Shown here in pieces: positions 43,770-53,848 of a stretch of DNA of 64,000 nt (the first letter of the stretch is position 1; every line of letters starts with the position of its first letter). Origin of the DNA: Anastatus disparis. Lineage: Eukaryota > Arthropoda > Insecta > Hymenoptera > Eupelmidae. The notes below the pieces were generated by a model that was given only the letters and a program-made list of their open reading frames with translations, did no database searches and was not told the DNA's origin. The stretch lies in the NCBI GenBank assembly GCA_017163975.1, contig JAFFSR010000365.1, forward strand, positions 434,001-498,000. Direction: 5' to 3'. The translations under genes were made by a program, and so were the position numbers.

Positions 43770-44390
43770 AATAAAACAAAAAAAAATAAAAAATCATAAA
43801 AAAAAAATTAAAATCCTCAAAAAATTAAAAAAAAAGATAAAAAATGAAAAAAAAACAAAAAAAAAACGAAAGGAGTCAATACCGCCACGTCCACGTTTCG
43901 TGACTCTGGGTTCGGCTGAGAGCGGTAATAAACCATTTTTAATTTTCAAAAGTTCAAATAAAAATTCTTACAAAACAGTATCTTATTTGGTCCCCACATA
44001 CACCTAAACTCACGTAGCTAGAGTTTGCCCATACATCCCTACACGTACACACCCAAGTCCAAAACATAGTAAAATTCACCACCACAAACTAATACACCTC
44101 ATCTGAATTCACAGATCCTCAACTTTCTTACAAAAGTAATACTTACCACTTTAATTTTACACTCCCCGAGCCAACAAAATTTACGCTTACATTCCCGGCC
44201 CTAAATACACACACACAGTCACTGATCGATTCTTTGTGTGTGTAAATTTCGGGGTGAGAGGGTGAATATTCAAGAAAGAAGGCTCACAGTATTACATTTT
44301 AGGGGGTACAGGCTAAGTTTAAGAAATCAATATGGAGGCGATTTGGATGAGAACGTGATTGGCAGGATGAAAGAGGCTACGCGGCAGCAT
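43770..44390 (+). other. A-rich 3' region and unassigned spacer of the 5.66-kb element
   Basis: A-rich tract to 43871, then ACGTCCACGT and CTCTGGGTTCGG at 43890-43915, a phrase also found downstream of the piggyBac relic near 20125-20165 in the same sense. A (AC)n hairpin with its (GT)n partner lies at 44208-44243. No gene. Confidence 0.4.
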
Positions 44391-44399
44391 ACCTGATCT

Positions 44400-44890
44400 C
44401 CTTTTTACCAAGATACAGGTGAAGAGTGGTCGGGTATATTAGGCATTTAAAGAGGTAGTCTAGCGGTTGTAACGGTGTATGGTGATGAGACATATTAAGA
44501 ATGTAATTAGTAAGCCTATCTGTGGTTAAAAATTAAGTTTTCCCATTAAAAAGCAGTTGTAAAAGCTAGATTCCTACAAAGATACGTAGGACAGCTTCCT
44601 TAAGGGTCGATAGGGATGATTTGTAGAGGGTTGTAGAGGTGTATCGTATAAAATGTGTAGTATAAACTTGATTTACCCAGGGATACCTCGGCTAGCGTAC
44701 TTAGGCATTTATAGGGGTGGTTATTAAGAGTTATACAGGTATATGAAACTAATGCATATTAAAAATAAAGTTCAGACACCTATCTGTGATAAAAAGCATA
44801 ATATCTTCTTCTAAAAGCACTTGATTAAACTTGCTCTACCCAGGGTTGGGTGAGTCGGCCTGCTTGGGGGTTGATAGGGGTGGTTTCTAC
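44400..44890 (-). repeat. Subterminal repeats (right side, inverted)
   Basis: About three decayed units, inverted relative to 40150-40880: TTTACCCAGGGATACCTCGG near 44680, TTATAGGGGTGGTTATTAAG near 44712 and TAAACTTGCTCTACCCAGGG near 44833. The innermost units are most diverged. Confidence 0.65.
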
Positions 44891-45356
44891 CCCTTAAACG
44901 GGGATTTTATAAATATAAACAAAAAGCTCACAATACTTGTTAGTATTCTTACAATTTACAAAGTTTGCTTTGAATTGACAAGTGGCTCTTCAATATAGTT
45001 ACTTGTTCGATAGCTTGAGCGGAATAGTGTGATGCTTCATAAATTCATTAAACATGAAATTTTCAAATTGGTGTAACTTTGTGAAAAAAAAAGATATCCG
45101 AGCAAACTCAACGGCATTTGAAAGAAGAAGAAACATACCTTAATTTGTTGTATACAGTTTTTCTTAATAAGAGTTATTTTTATTGCTACATAACCTCAAA
45201 TATCATCAAAAATGTTGTTTTTTGCACTTTGAGGTTAGGATATCTCAAAAACTGGAGCCACTAGAGCAATTCTGACCTCGGATTCGGATTCAGCGTGCAA
45301 AAAACCTTCGGGAAAGTATACTGGGGTTCTTGGTAAAATTTTTTGTCGGCCTGTGT
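44815..45356 (-). repeat. Right terminal inverted repeat of the 5.66-kb element
   Basis: Inverted copy of 39695-40235 with scattered differences, ending GGCCTGTGT next to the TATT duplication. Confidence 0.85.
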
Positions 45357-45360
45357 TATT

Positions 45361-46830
45361 AAACCTGTTGAATAAAAAGCATACATAATTCCCCAAGCGT
45401 GTAAATTCATAAAATCATAATCACCACACTCGTGACAGTAGCTAAGGCCACCGTGAGAAACCAACAGAGAAATAATTCTGTTGTTTCTTGTTTTCGGTGC
45501 TGAGCCCTGGATGTACACAGCTGATCACATAGCCTATTACCAAGTAGTCAGGTATGTTGGACTACCAGCTGACGGCACTGAGGAAGAAACAACTATGCAC
45601 ACACACACCCACTATGTACACACAATCAGCAAGAAAAGCGACCGATACCTGCTAGCAGAAGACGGTTATACCACGTCTAGGAAGTAGCAGAGCGGTTTCA
45701 ACGGCGTAAAAATCATGAACACGTGCTCGCGCGAACATACTATTGCTGCGCTCGTATAGTATAGTTAAAAGAAAGAAAGAGAGGGAGATAGACAGAAACA
45801 GAATGGTGTAATAAGCGAAATAAAGTCGATAAAGTAGGATAGATACGCATATGGTAAAAAGATATTAGCTAGATAAAAAACTGAATTATATTATAAAAAG
45901 GGGAAAATTAATTACTTATAGAATAGTGTAGGCGTGCATATATATGTGGAGGGCACTCGCGTACTAATAAGATTTGAACGCAAAGTCAAATAATAAATTT
46001 CTTTTTACATTGTTTTCTTTTAATTTTAAAAGTAGCGCTACTGTAGTTTAAAGAATATTTTTTTTTATTTATAACAAAGACCTGTCATAGCGTGAATTAA
46101 TTAACTAATAATGAGTTAAAAATAATTTAAATAATCAGATAAAATAATTAATTAAAAATTAAAGTCAATTAGAAATAATATTTTTGATAATTAGATAGCG
46201 AATTAATTAATACTCAATATTTTATTTTTATTTAATTAAATCACGCGTGTAGAGGGCGTAATAAGCGAAACTTGAAAATACTACACTAGTAAAGGAAATA
46301 AAATGTAAATTTGACTAGCGAGTAGTAAAACTACACTAGTGTAGATAGAATAAAATGATGAAAAGAACTTGATTTGATTAGAAAGTTGCGAGATGGAAAA
46401 AGATAATAGATAGGATGTAACGAGAGTAACAAAGAGAGCAATATGGAAGGAGAAGCAGCCGACGCTCATCATTCGCTTCCTTCTTCTTCGTGCCTCATTA
46501 TCGTTCCAGTAACCGTGCTATAGAGTCATTTTGTTTCATACCGCATGTAGAGATCAGATTTATTATTAAAGTTCCTAATATTGTTAAAATTGTTGGATTA
46601 TTATTTTTCTTTTGTTGTTGATTTTGAGTGAGATATTAACGGTGTTAAATAGGTTTTTTTGTTGTTGTTACTATTGTTGAATTTTGTTTTTCGCGGAAAC
46701 TTTATTTCTTTTTATCGCGGGTGCCTTCACTCTACCAGAAGGATTGCTGGCCATTTTGAGAAACCACGTAGCGTCGTTCTTGGAGTTGTACACTTCTCTT
46801 CTCTTTAATCTACAAGTTTTTTGAATTGAG
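45361..46830. other. Mixed AT-rich sequence with a GC-richer 5'-UTR-like end
   Basis: 45470-45770 and 46700-46830 are less AT-rich than the surroundings. The second directly precedes a possible start codon. Short reading frames (for example 45481-45687) look like chance. Nothing else is recognised. Confidence 0.35.
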
Positions 46831-46863
46831 ATGGCAGATGCGATTCAACAAGTACAGAAAAAG
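46831..46863 (+). CDS. Possible first coding exon of a host gene (11 codons)
   Basis: ATG at 46831 in a fair context (TTGAGATGG) opens MADAIQQVQKK, followed directly by GTACAATC, a plausible splice donor after AAG. In-frame read-through would hit a stop after four more codons. The ~130 bp upstream are less AT-rich and pyrimidine-rich, as in a 5' UTR. No downstream exon can be recognised in the window, so the gene, if real, has a long first intron or lies mostly outside. I cannot name the protein. A chance ATG remains quite possible. Confidence 0.25.
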
Positions 46864-47204
46864 GTACAATCTAATTAAATAATTTTTCTTTTTGGTGAGA
46901 AACAAATTAGCGGAATTAGCTTGTAACATCTCTCTTTCTTTCGCGAAGAAAGATATAGTGATTTGTTATTAACTCAAAGAAAAAAAGGAAAATTAGCGGA
47001 AAAGTAATAAATAGAATTTTTTTCTGAAAAGTGAAAATAGGAGAGTATAGCGAAGAACCACGGCCAGCTATAAGAATAGCCACGTGGTTACTTAACCTCT
47101 AAACTAAAAGAAATTTGTGTTAGTTTAAACCTTATTTTGTATCGATGAGAAGTGTTTAATTTTTCTTTATTTTTATTATAGTGAAAAGACAAAAAGTAAA
47201 AAGT

Positions 47205-47566
47205 TAAGGAGGATCATTCGCTAGCTATAGTTTGTTGTTTATAAAAATTCAAAGTTGAAAGAATTCTTCAAAATTTTGAACATAATTAATTTATACCAAG
47301 AAAAAAATTCCCGTAAATTTTCAAGTAGCCTTAACGACTAATGTTTTTATATGTGCTCACTCAAAGTTTGCGTGTTTTGTATCTTATAGTAGTAAAAAGA
47401 TAAACTTTAAGTGAGCATAAATAATAAAATCAGTCGTTGAGGCTAGCTGAAAATTTACGGGGATTTTTTTCTTGGTATAAATTAATTATGTTCAAAATTT
47501 TGAAGAATTCTTTTAACTTTTAATTTTTATGAACAACAAACTATAGCTAGCGGATGATCCTCCGTA
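47205..47566. mobile_element. 358-bp fold-back element, TA duplication
   Basis: The element spans 47207-47564 with arms of ~150 bp, ends AGGAGGATCATTCGCTAGC and its inverted copy ending GATGATCCTCCG, flanked by TA. Inner arms pair along ATTTACGGGGATTTTTTTCT-like sequence. Non-coding. Confidence 0.7.
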
Positions 47567-47569
47567 ATA

Positions 47570-48840
47570 GTGATTTGTTTCCTTTTTTTGTTCTTTATTA
47601 CCCAATCTAAAACTAAATCTAAGATTACATTTCGAAGTTAGCTATAGAATTTTCTTCTATTGGAATGTTTAAGTAGAATTTTTTTCATTAAGAATCGAAA
47701 ATCACATAACTTCCTTTGTGTAAAAATACATATAACAATTCAGAGGTGAGATAATTGGTGAGATTCAACGAGGTTATACGAGGAAACCCGATACTAGCGC
47801 CACCAAGTAGGCTCTGACCCAACCTAATTTATAAATTGTTATCAGAAAATTAGCGTTAATTATATAATTTATCATTGATGTATTGATAAGATCTTAGAAT
47901 CATTAAAAAACTTTGATATTACAAATTATAACCTATCGAAGAATTAATAACTAATAGCTTATTTGAAATATTCTTCGAAACTGTTTTTCTCGAATAACTT
48001 TTATTTGGTCTACTTGCTTTTAATTAGAATTGTGAAGATAAAAAGTATTTAAAACCAAGTATTTGAAAAATAAAATAGTTTAAAATATCTAATTACCTGA
48101 TTATAAAAATTATAGTATCTGAATTTTTGATAAATAGAAAGAATAAATTAAGTTACCACAACGCGTATAACCTCACCTCCACGAAACACCTATTGAAGAT
48201 CAGAGAGAAAGAATAAGAGGATATTCAACACTAGCGCCACCAACAGGAAGATTGCGTAATCTGAGATACGCACTGCTGTTCGAGCCCCCACCCTTACATA
48301 ACACAAAATACATTGAGCACGTGTTGCACCCGTTACTCAATTTTTACATTATCGAGTTATAGTTGAATTATTATTATTGTTTAATATTTTAAAATTGATC
48401 ATTTTCTTTTGTAGTTTAACATATTATAATTAACTTCAATAGTTTTTTTTTTCTTTCTTAACATATAATTACCCAAAGAACTTGCTTTATAAAAAAACTT
48501 GCATATGGTTCAAACTTAAATTCTTTTAATTAATTTATTTAAAGTTTACTAAGTGGATTTTAACCTATACATTGAAATGTTTATTAATTTATTTCTTGAA
48601 TCGATCTTATAATTGGTTGATATATTAGAGGTAGAGTATTCAATTCCCTCATTATATTATTATTATTTTTTTGTTGGTTGGGGAATCTCAGGATTTGGGG
48701 GTTATAAGCAAACTATTATTTCATATTTAATTATATATATTTATTATCTCCCAAATAAAACCCACCCTTACATAGTAAAGAAATATTTTTAAAAAACCAA
48801 TGTTAAAAAATTTTTTTTATTTATTATTATAATTAATGTG
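47570..48840. other. AT-rich spacer with a short repeated phrase
   Basis: ACTAGCGCCACCAA occurs at ~47792 and ~48229 in the same orientation, each preceded by a GAGG-type phrase, and GAGGTTATACG at 47770 has an inverted partner CGTATAACCTC at 48165. This may be a decayed terminal repeat pair. No gene. Confidence 0.4.
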
Positions 48841-48842
48841 TT

Positions 48843-49585
48843 ATAGATAGATAGATATTTATTTTGTAAGTTTACAAAAAAGTGTGTAATAAAAAAATAA
48901 CATATAATACATAATAAAATACAAAATAAGATAATACTGTAACGTTACGTGTAAATATTGCACTCGTGATATCACAGTCGATTTCCTAAAATTAATAATA
49001 CTACATAAGTAAGTCACTTTTTAGAGTAATATTACAGATCATTACAATAATAAAATACACACATAAACATTAATGAAAATAAAAATAAACAAATCTGTTG
49101 AATTAATATCTATCAATCAAAACGATAAAAATTAAAATAAAATATAAAAAATAAAAATCAAACGAGTCAAATCAAAAAGTAAAAAGTAACACATTTACTT
49201 TCAATCATGCGCTTATCAACCATACTATAAACACAAGAACACCTTAAAGCTATATACTGGACTAAACATAATAAATTAACATAAAGAGAGTATATATTAT
49301 TCAAGGTCGAGCAAGTATCTCCTCACTGCCATCTTAAGCCTGCTGAGAGATGGAAGATACTTCATTTCAGCAGGTAGGGAATTCCAAAAATGCACACCTT
49401 GAACTTGGGAGGAATTCCTTCCAGTCTCAGTACGCATAAAGGGCAATGCCAGATCCTTTGCCTCTCCCTTAGTAGCCACCCTCGGTACACATCCAGCGAA
49501 AAGACTCACTAGATGCTCCGGAATATTCATGCGCACGATTTTGTACATAAGTATAGTCAAAAAATACTGTCTCTTCGAATCGGGT
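48843..49585 (-). mobile_element. CR1/Jockey-like LINE, copy 3 (5'-truncated)
   Basis: Minus-strand 3' end of the same LINE family as copies 1 and 2. It comprises the ORF2 C-terminus (49583-49297), then a ~450-bp 3' UTR with GTGATATCAC and TTATTATGT-like landmarks, ending in a GATA-type tail (ATAGATAGATAGATATTT on the plus strand). Severe 5' truncation is typical of LINE insertion. Confidence 0.8.
49297..49583 (-). pseudogene. LINE ORF2 C-terminal fragment
   Basis: The open frame gives KIVRMNIPEHLVSLFAGCVP, then AKDLALPFMRTETGRNSSQV, then GVHFWNSLPAEMKYLPSLSR and a final RYLLDLE stop. It is the best-preserved version in the window of this LINE's C-terminal domain. Copies 1 and 2 have the matching segments in broken frames. 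Confidence 0.75.
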
Positions 49586-50215
49586 AGTTATTTAGTAAAT
49601 AAATAGAAATAAATTTATTCAAAATCTGCTCTACTCATATAAATTAGTATTATAATTTTCTGAAGAAACCGATAAAAACTCATAGTAAAACCTTGAGGTA
49701 AAATAGTCCAGGGGCAAACTACATTAGTCGTGGCAGATTGAGGTCCTAGATTCTACCCAGGTTTTTTTTAATGTATTTTGACCTGCTGAATTCGAATTTT
49801 TCGAGTAGAAAGTCTGGAAATGGCGCATTCAATAATTATTAACAATTTTTTATAAAGAAATTATAAAAATGTGTTAAAAAAAAAAAAAATTCATCATATT
49901 TCTTAGGTCATTTTAGCAAAAAAGATTCTTATGAACATATTGCTAAAATGCACTAAATTGACAGGAAAAGTTGGCAAAATTTGAAAAAATGCGTATTTTT
50001 AAAACTTTGACAGCCTAGCTCAGCTTCTACTGCTTTAATTTTAACTCACAATAGCTTAAATTGTTTGTTAAAATGTAAACTTAAAGATTAAAATAGTTGG
50101 CGACAATATTTATGATGATTACATTACCCATTAATCGCTCAAAAAGTACCGTTTACGCGCACCCACGCGACGCCAGGGACTGTACATGGGTAAGCCAATT
50201 TTACAATATGCTTAC
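49586..50215. other. AT-rich sequence, no gene
   Basis: A short A-run at 49878-49890 and no recognisable repeat or coding sequence. Confidence 0.4.
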
Positions 50216-50887
50216 TAACAAGGAGAGGTCCCCACTACCGGGAAACGGGTTCGGCTAAAACTGCAGGACATGATTTTTTAATGAAAAAAAATAAACCTGT
50301 TTTTTCTTTTCGTCGAATAGACTCCCTAGTTAAGCATAACGACATTTTTTTTTAATATAGTAAAAAGGAGCCTTTCTAAGAACTTGAATATCCACACAAC
50401 TGAGACTCTTACAAAAATATACATAAAAAATAAAATAAAGTGCAAATTAAAGACTTCAATTCGAGCTCTGTTGCATTAAAAAAAGGTTCAGTGATTTAAA
50501 AGTTATACTTTGTTGAAAATTACTACATATTTGTTAAATTTTAAGTATATTAAAAATCATTAATTTTTCACATTATTTCATTAGCATATTTTAATTACCC
50601 GTAACTTTTGAACCACTTAAGCTTTTTTGATGCAAAAAAGTTCAAATCAAAGGATTTGCACTTTATTTCATCTTTTATGTATTTTTTGTAAGAGTCTGAG
50701 TTGTTTAGATGTTCAAGTTATTATAAAAGCTCCTTTTTACTATATTTTCGAAAAAATGTTTATATCCTTGTCTAGGAGGCCTATTAGACGAAAAGAAAAA
50801 ACACGGGTTCATTTTTTTTCATCAAAAACTTATATCTTGTAGTTTCAGCTGAATCCGTTTCCCGAAGGTAGGGACCTCTCCTTGTAA
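50216..50887. mobile_element. 666-bp fold-back Tc5-like element, TAA duplication
   Basis: The element spans 50219-50884, flanked by TAA on both sides. Ends are CAAGGAGAGGTCCCCAC and the inverted copy GGGACCTCTCCTTG. The arms are ~310 bp with mismatches. TNA duplication and ends of the GGAGAGG type group it with the elements at 1997, 7094 and 34700. Non-coding. Confidence 0.75.
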
Positions 50888-50977
50888 GTCTCTTTATCTG
50901 ATTACCCTCCTGAAAATAATCACGGAACTTATGATGCAATATTTTGCGTCACTTTTTATATCACTTTTCTGCCGTGT

Positions 50978-51227
50978 TAAGTAAAAACTTACATAAGTGA
51001 CATTTCGATGAAAAATACATTTTTTCTATCAATAGATCCGATAAAAAAAATAGCCCATTAAATGAATAAAAAAGAAGTTGTTTCAAATTTTTCGCTAAAA
51101 AATGAGGAAGTAAAGATTACTTAAGTATTGAAAAATTAAAAATTGGATCGGACAAAATTGATATTATTTCACTTTATCACTTTTATTTATTTTACACTTA
51201 TGTAAGTTTTTACTTAACATGGCAGTT
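50978..51227. mobile_element. 250-bp MITE with 30-bp inverted ends
   Basis: CTGCCGTGTTAAGTAAAAAC at the left pairs with GTTTTTACTTAACATGGCAG at the right. Outside it CAAAATATTGCGTCACTTTT-like sequence at 50940-50960 has an inverted counterpart (AAAAGTGACGC) near 51250, so the true element may be larger. Non-coding. Confidence 0.6.
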
Positions 51228-51409
51228 TTCGTGTCGCTTTATCAAGCCAAAAGTGACGCAACTTTTTGCGCGACTGATTGCGCAACTTTTCCAAAAGTAT
51301 AATATTAAATAAATTATAAATTTTTTTAAAAATTTTATTTTGCGTAATTTAAAAAATGTTAAAATACAGAATTGAAATTATTTACAGCATGATTTAATTG
51401 TCCACGTTT

Positions 51410-51950
51410 GAAGAATCAATTTGGAAAAAATTTCTCGAACAAATTGAAAATTCTTTATCTAAACTATTAAAGGAGTGTTAATAGTCCAATCAATAGAGCA
51501 AAAAAAGGCTATTTTATACATTAATTAGGGGCCTAATAAAACCTATATAAAGTTGTTAAAACATACCCTATATAAAATGTAACAAAAAAAAGAAAAAACA
51601 GTAGAAAATGCTCCAAGAGTCTGCAAAGTTACCCAAAACAGTTTTTTCAAATCTTTGGAGCAACCTATGCGATTTAGAAAAAAAGTAATTAATAAAGGTA
51701 TTAGAGAATAAAAAAACCTACAATTTAAGTGCTTTCGCGATTATTTTCGTTAATTAGTTATTGCAAGATAGCCAAATAAACCATGAAGAATGGCCATTTC
51801 TTGGATATCAATTATTTATTGCAAAAATAATTTTTTAAATGTTTTTAAACTTTCTAAAGGAAGCCTTCATAAATACGAACAGAAAGAGAGGTTGTAACAG
51901 CAAATTGGTTAATTTGTTGCTGAGATATTTCCTATCCCTGGTAGAAAATT
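51410..51950 (-). repeat. Dispersed repeat X, copy 1 (uninterrupted)
   Basis: Reverse complement of 56195-56567 joined to 59210-59640. It includes GGTTGTAACAGCAAATTGG, GGCCATTTCTTGGATATCAA and GGAGTGTTAATAGTCCAATC. It supplies the empty site (TTTTATATAGGGTA on the minus strand) for the 2.63-kb fold-back at 56572. Confidence 0.75.
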
Positions 51951-52545
51951 AAGGATAAGATATGCTCGGATAACTAACTGTTGGCTATATCTCGTCGCTA
52001 CGCAGTCGCGATCAGTGACCGATAAATACACGATAATATATTAAAGACTACAGAGTTGATATAAAATATAATAACTAAAATAATTAAAATTTTTCTCTTC
52101 TGATTTGAAATAAATTATAAATATTATAATATTCATTATTACAGTTCATATGAGTTGTAAATAATTTTCAATTAAAATCGTTTATAGAAAGCGAATCTGT
52201 ATATATACATGCTGCCCGCGATGGCGCTTGTTTGTACAATCGTACAATAGATCCTATAGTTGCGAATACTGAATGTTAGCTGCGCGCGCAACACTCGACG
52301 CTTCGTATTCTATAAACATCAATCTTCATCACTGTATGTGCAGGTTAGATTGACTTAACTTAGCTTTAAAATTATTAAAGATACATATACTGTTATTGTA
52401 ATAGCGTTAAAATTTTCTGTTCTTTATTCTATAACTTATTTATTTGCGAACATACACAGTATGATTATGATTAAAATATCCATGTAAAATTAGTGAGTGC
52501 GAAGTGCGAGTGAGTGAGTGCATATGGAAATTTAGTGTGAGAGAA
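51951..52545. other. AT-rich sequence, no gene
   Basis: Two slightly GC-richer patches (51985-52025 and 52210-52310) without coding potential. Nothing else is recognised. Confidence 0.35.
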
Positions 52546-52805
52546 TACACTGTAAAAAAAATAGTGAGAAATCACTTCGTTGGTCGACGATTTCAATGTG
52601 ACCATGCACCGTCGATGTTATTTAACATCGTCGAAGCGCGACATCTAACTGATTTAACTTAAAAATCATGTGTTCAGTTTACGTGAAATCACGCAAAGCA
52701 CGTTAAAATGTCGCCGTTGAACGAAGTTAAATAACCTCGACGGTGCATGGTCGCATTGAAATCGTCGACCAACGACGTGATTCCCCACTATTTTTTTACA
52801 GTGTA
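52546..52805. mobile_element. 256-bp MITE with CACTGTAAAAAAA ends
   Basis: The element spans 52548-52803, with TA flanks on both sides. Imperfect ~90-bp inverted ends read CACTGTAAAAAAAATAGTG, then TCGTTGGTCGACGATTTCAA and CCATGCACCGTCGA. It is more GC-rich than most elements here. CACTG ends resemble the 587-bp MITE at 33029, but the interior differs. The minus-strand frame at 52666-53064 crossing its end is not credible. Confidence 0.75.
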
Positions 52806-52809
52806 TGAT

Positions 52810-53848
52810 TGTCCGCTTAGGAACTGAAAAGGAAACAAGGAGTGAACATTCTTTCTCTTTCTCACTAACTGTGTTCCCATGTGCGTGCTCACTCGCACTT
52901 TGTAATATGCTGTTTATGAATATAGTATAATTCAACATTAACCATATTCTCTCGATACCATCGCGATGATTCGTTAAGAGTAATGAAGGTTTATCGCAAT
53001 ATCTAAAAGCATATGATCGCGACTGCCCATAAAATACGGGATGATATACTGAAAATATGCTCAACTTTCTACCAGGGATTATTTATCCCAAAACGCATAA
53101 TGTTTATTGCTATAATTTTTATTTGGCTGAATGTATTGAGTTGCATAAAAGCTTGACCCATTTATGAAAATTCAAATTTTTATATTTCATTAAGAGCAAA
53201 TGAGAAAATTGAATTGTAATATTTTTTATAACGCTTTAAAAAATAGGGTGTTTTTTTTATAAATAAATGAAGCTGGGGCTTTATTTATAACTTTTACGAA
53301 TTTTCTATTTGAATATTCTATTTGAATATTCTTATAGCTCTGTTCGAAACGAAGATTTATAAAAAAAAGAACTCTCTAAGGCTAATAGGAGCCGAGATAA
53401 GATTTTTTTTTTTAAATCACAGCCACTTTGTTTATAACAATTAAAAAACGAATCAAGCATCATTTTTTAGTTGAAGACATATTTTAAAAATCTATGATTA
53501 GATTTTTAAAAATGCGACTCTTTATTATTAGAATTAAAATAATAATAATATACAAATAATAACGTCAGAATCGGAGTCGTGGTGGGGATGCTTATCTTTG
53601 CGCGAGAGGAAACTTAACAAAGGACCCCGTTCCAATAAAATTCGTAAAAATTACCCGTATCTCCGTAAATAATGGACCAATTTTCAAGTTTTTTCTTAAT
53701 CTGGGGAACCTTGAAAAATTATTAATATTGGTGCAAATAGTTTTTCAAAATAAGGTATATTTAAATTAAAACCACTGTACCTAATACGGACACCTTAAAC
53801 GCAAATGATTGTTGTGGCTCACCAAATCAATATTTTCAGACGTGTAAT
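52810..53848. other. AT-rich sequence, no gene
   Basis: No convincing coding region or repeat. GGGATGCTTATCTTTGCGCG near 53585 is a small GC-richer patch. Confidence 0.35.

Larger units (their letters stand above)
39691..45360 (+). mobile_element. 5.66-kb DNA transposon, unassigned superfamily, TATT duplication
   Basis: The element spans 39695-45356, flanked by TATT (39691-39694, 45357-45360). The inverted ends begin ACACAGGCC and run about 540-600 bp with substitutions. Inside the arms, tandem iteron-like repeats point inward from both ends (40150-40880 and 44400-44890). A promoter-like block lies at 41150-41300 and a DDE-like transposase gene at 42044-43764. It is the most complete element in the window: both ends, duplication, promoter and gene are all visible. 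The 4-bp duplication would fit Sola or Chapaev, but the protein does not allow me to assign one. Confidence 0.75.

Noticed and set aside
52666..53064. 132-residue minus-strand frame
   Set aside because: It starts in AT-rich DNA and ends inside a MITE, has no recognisable motif, and its composition follows the DNA.
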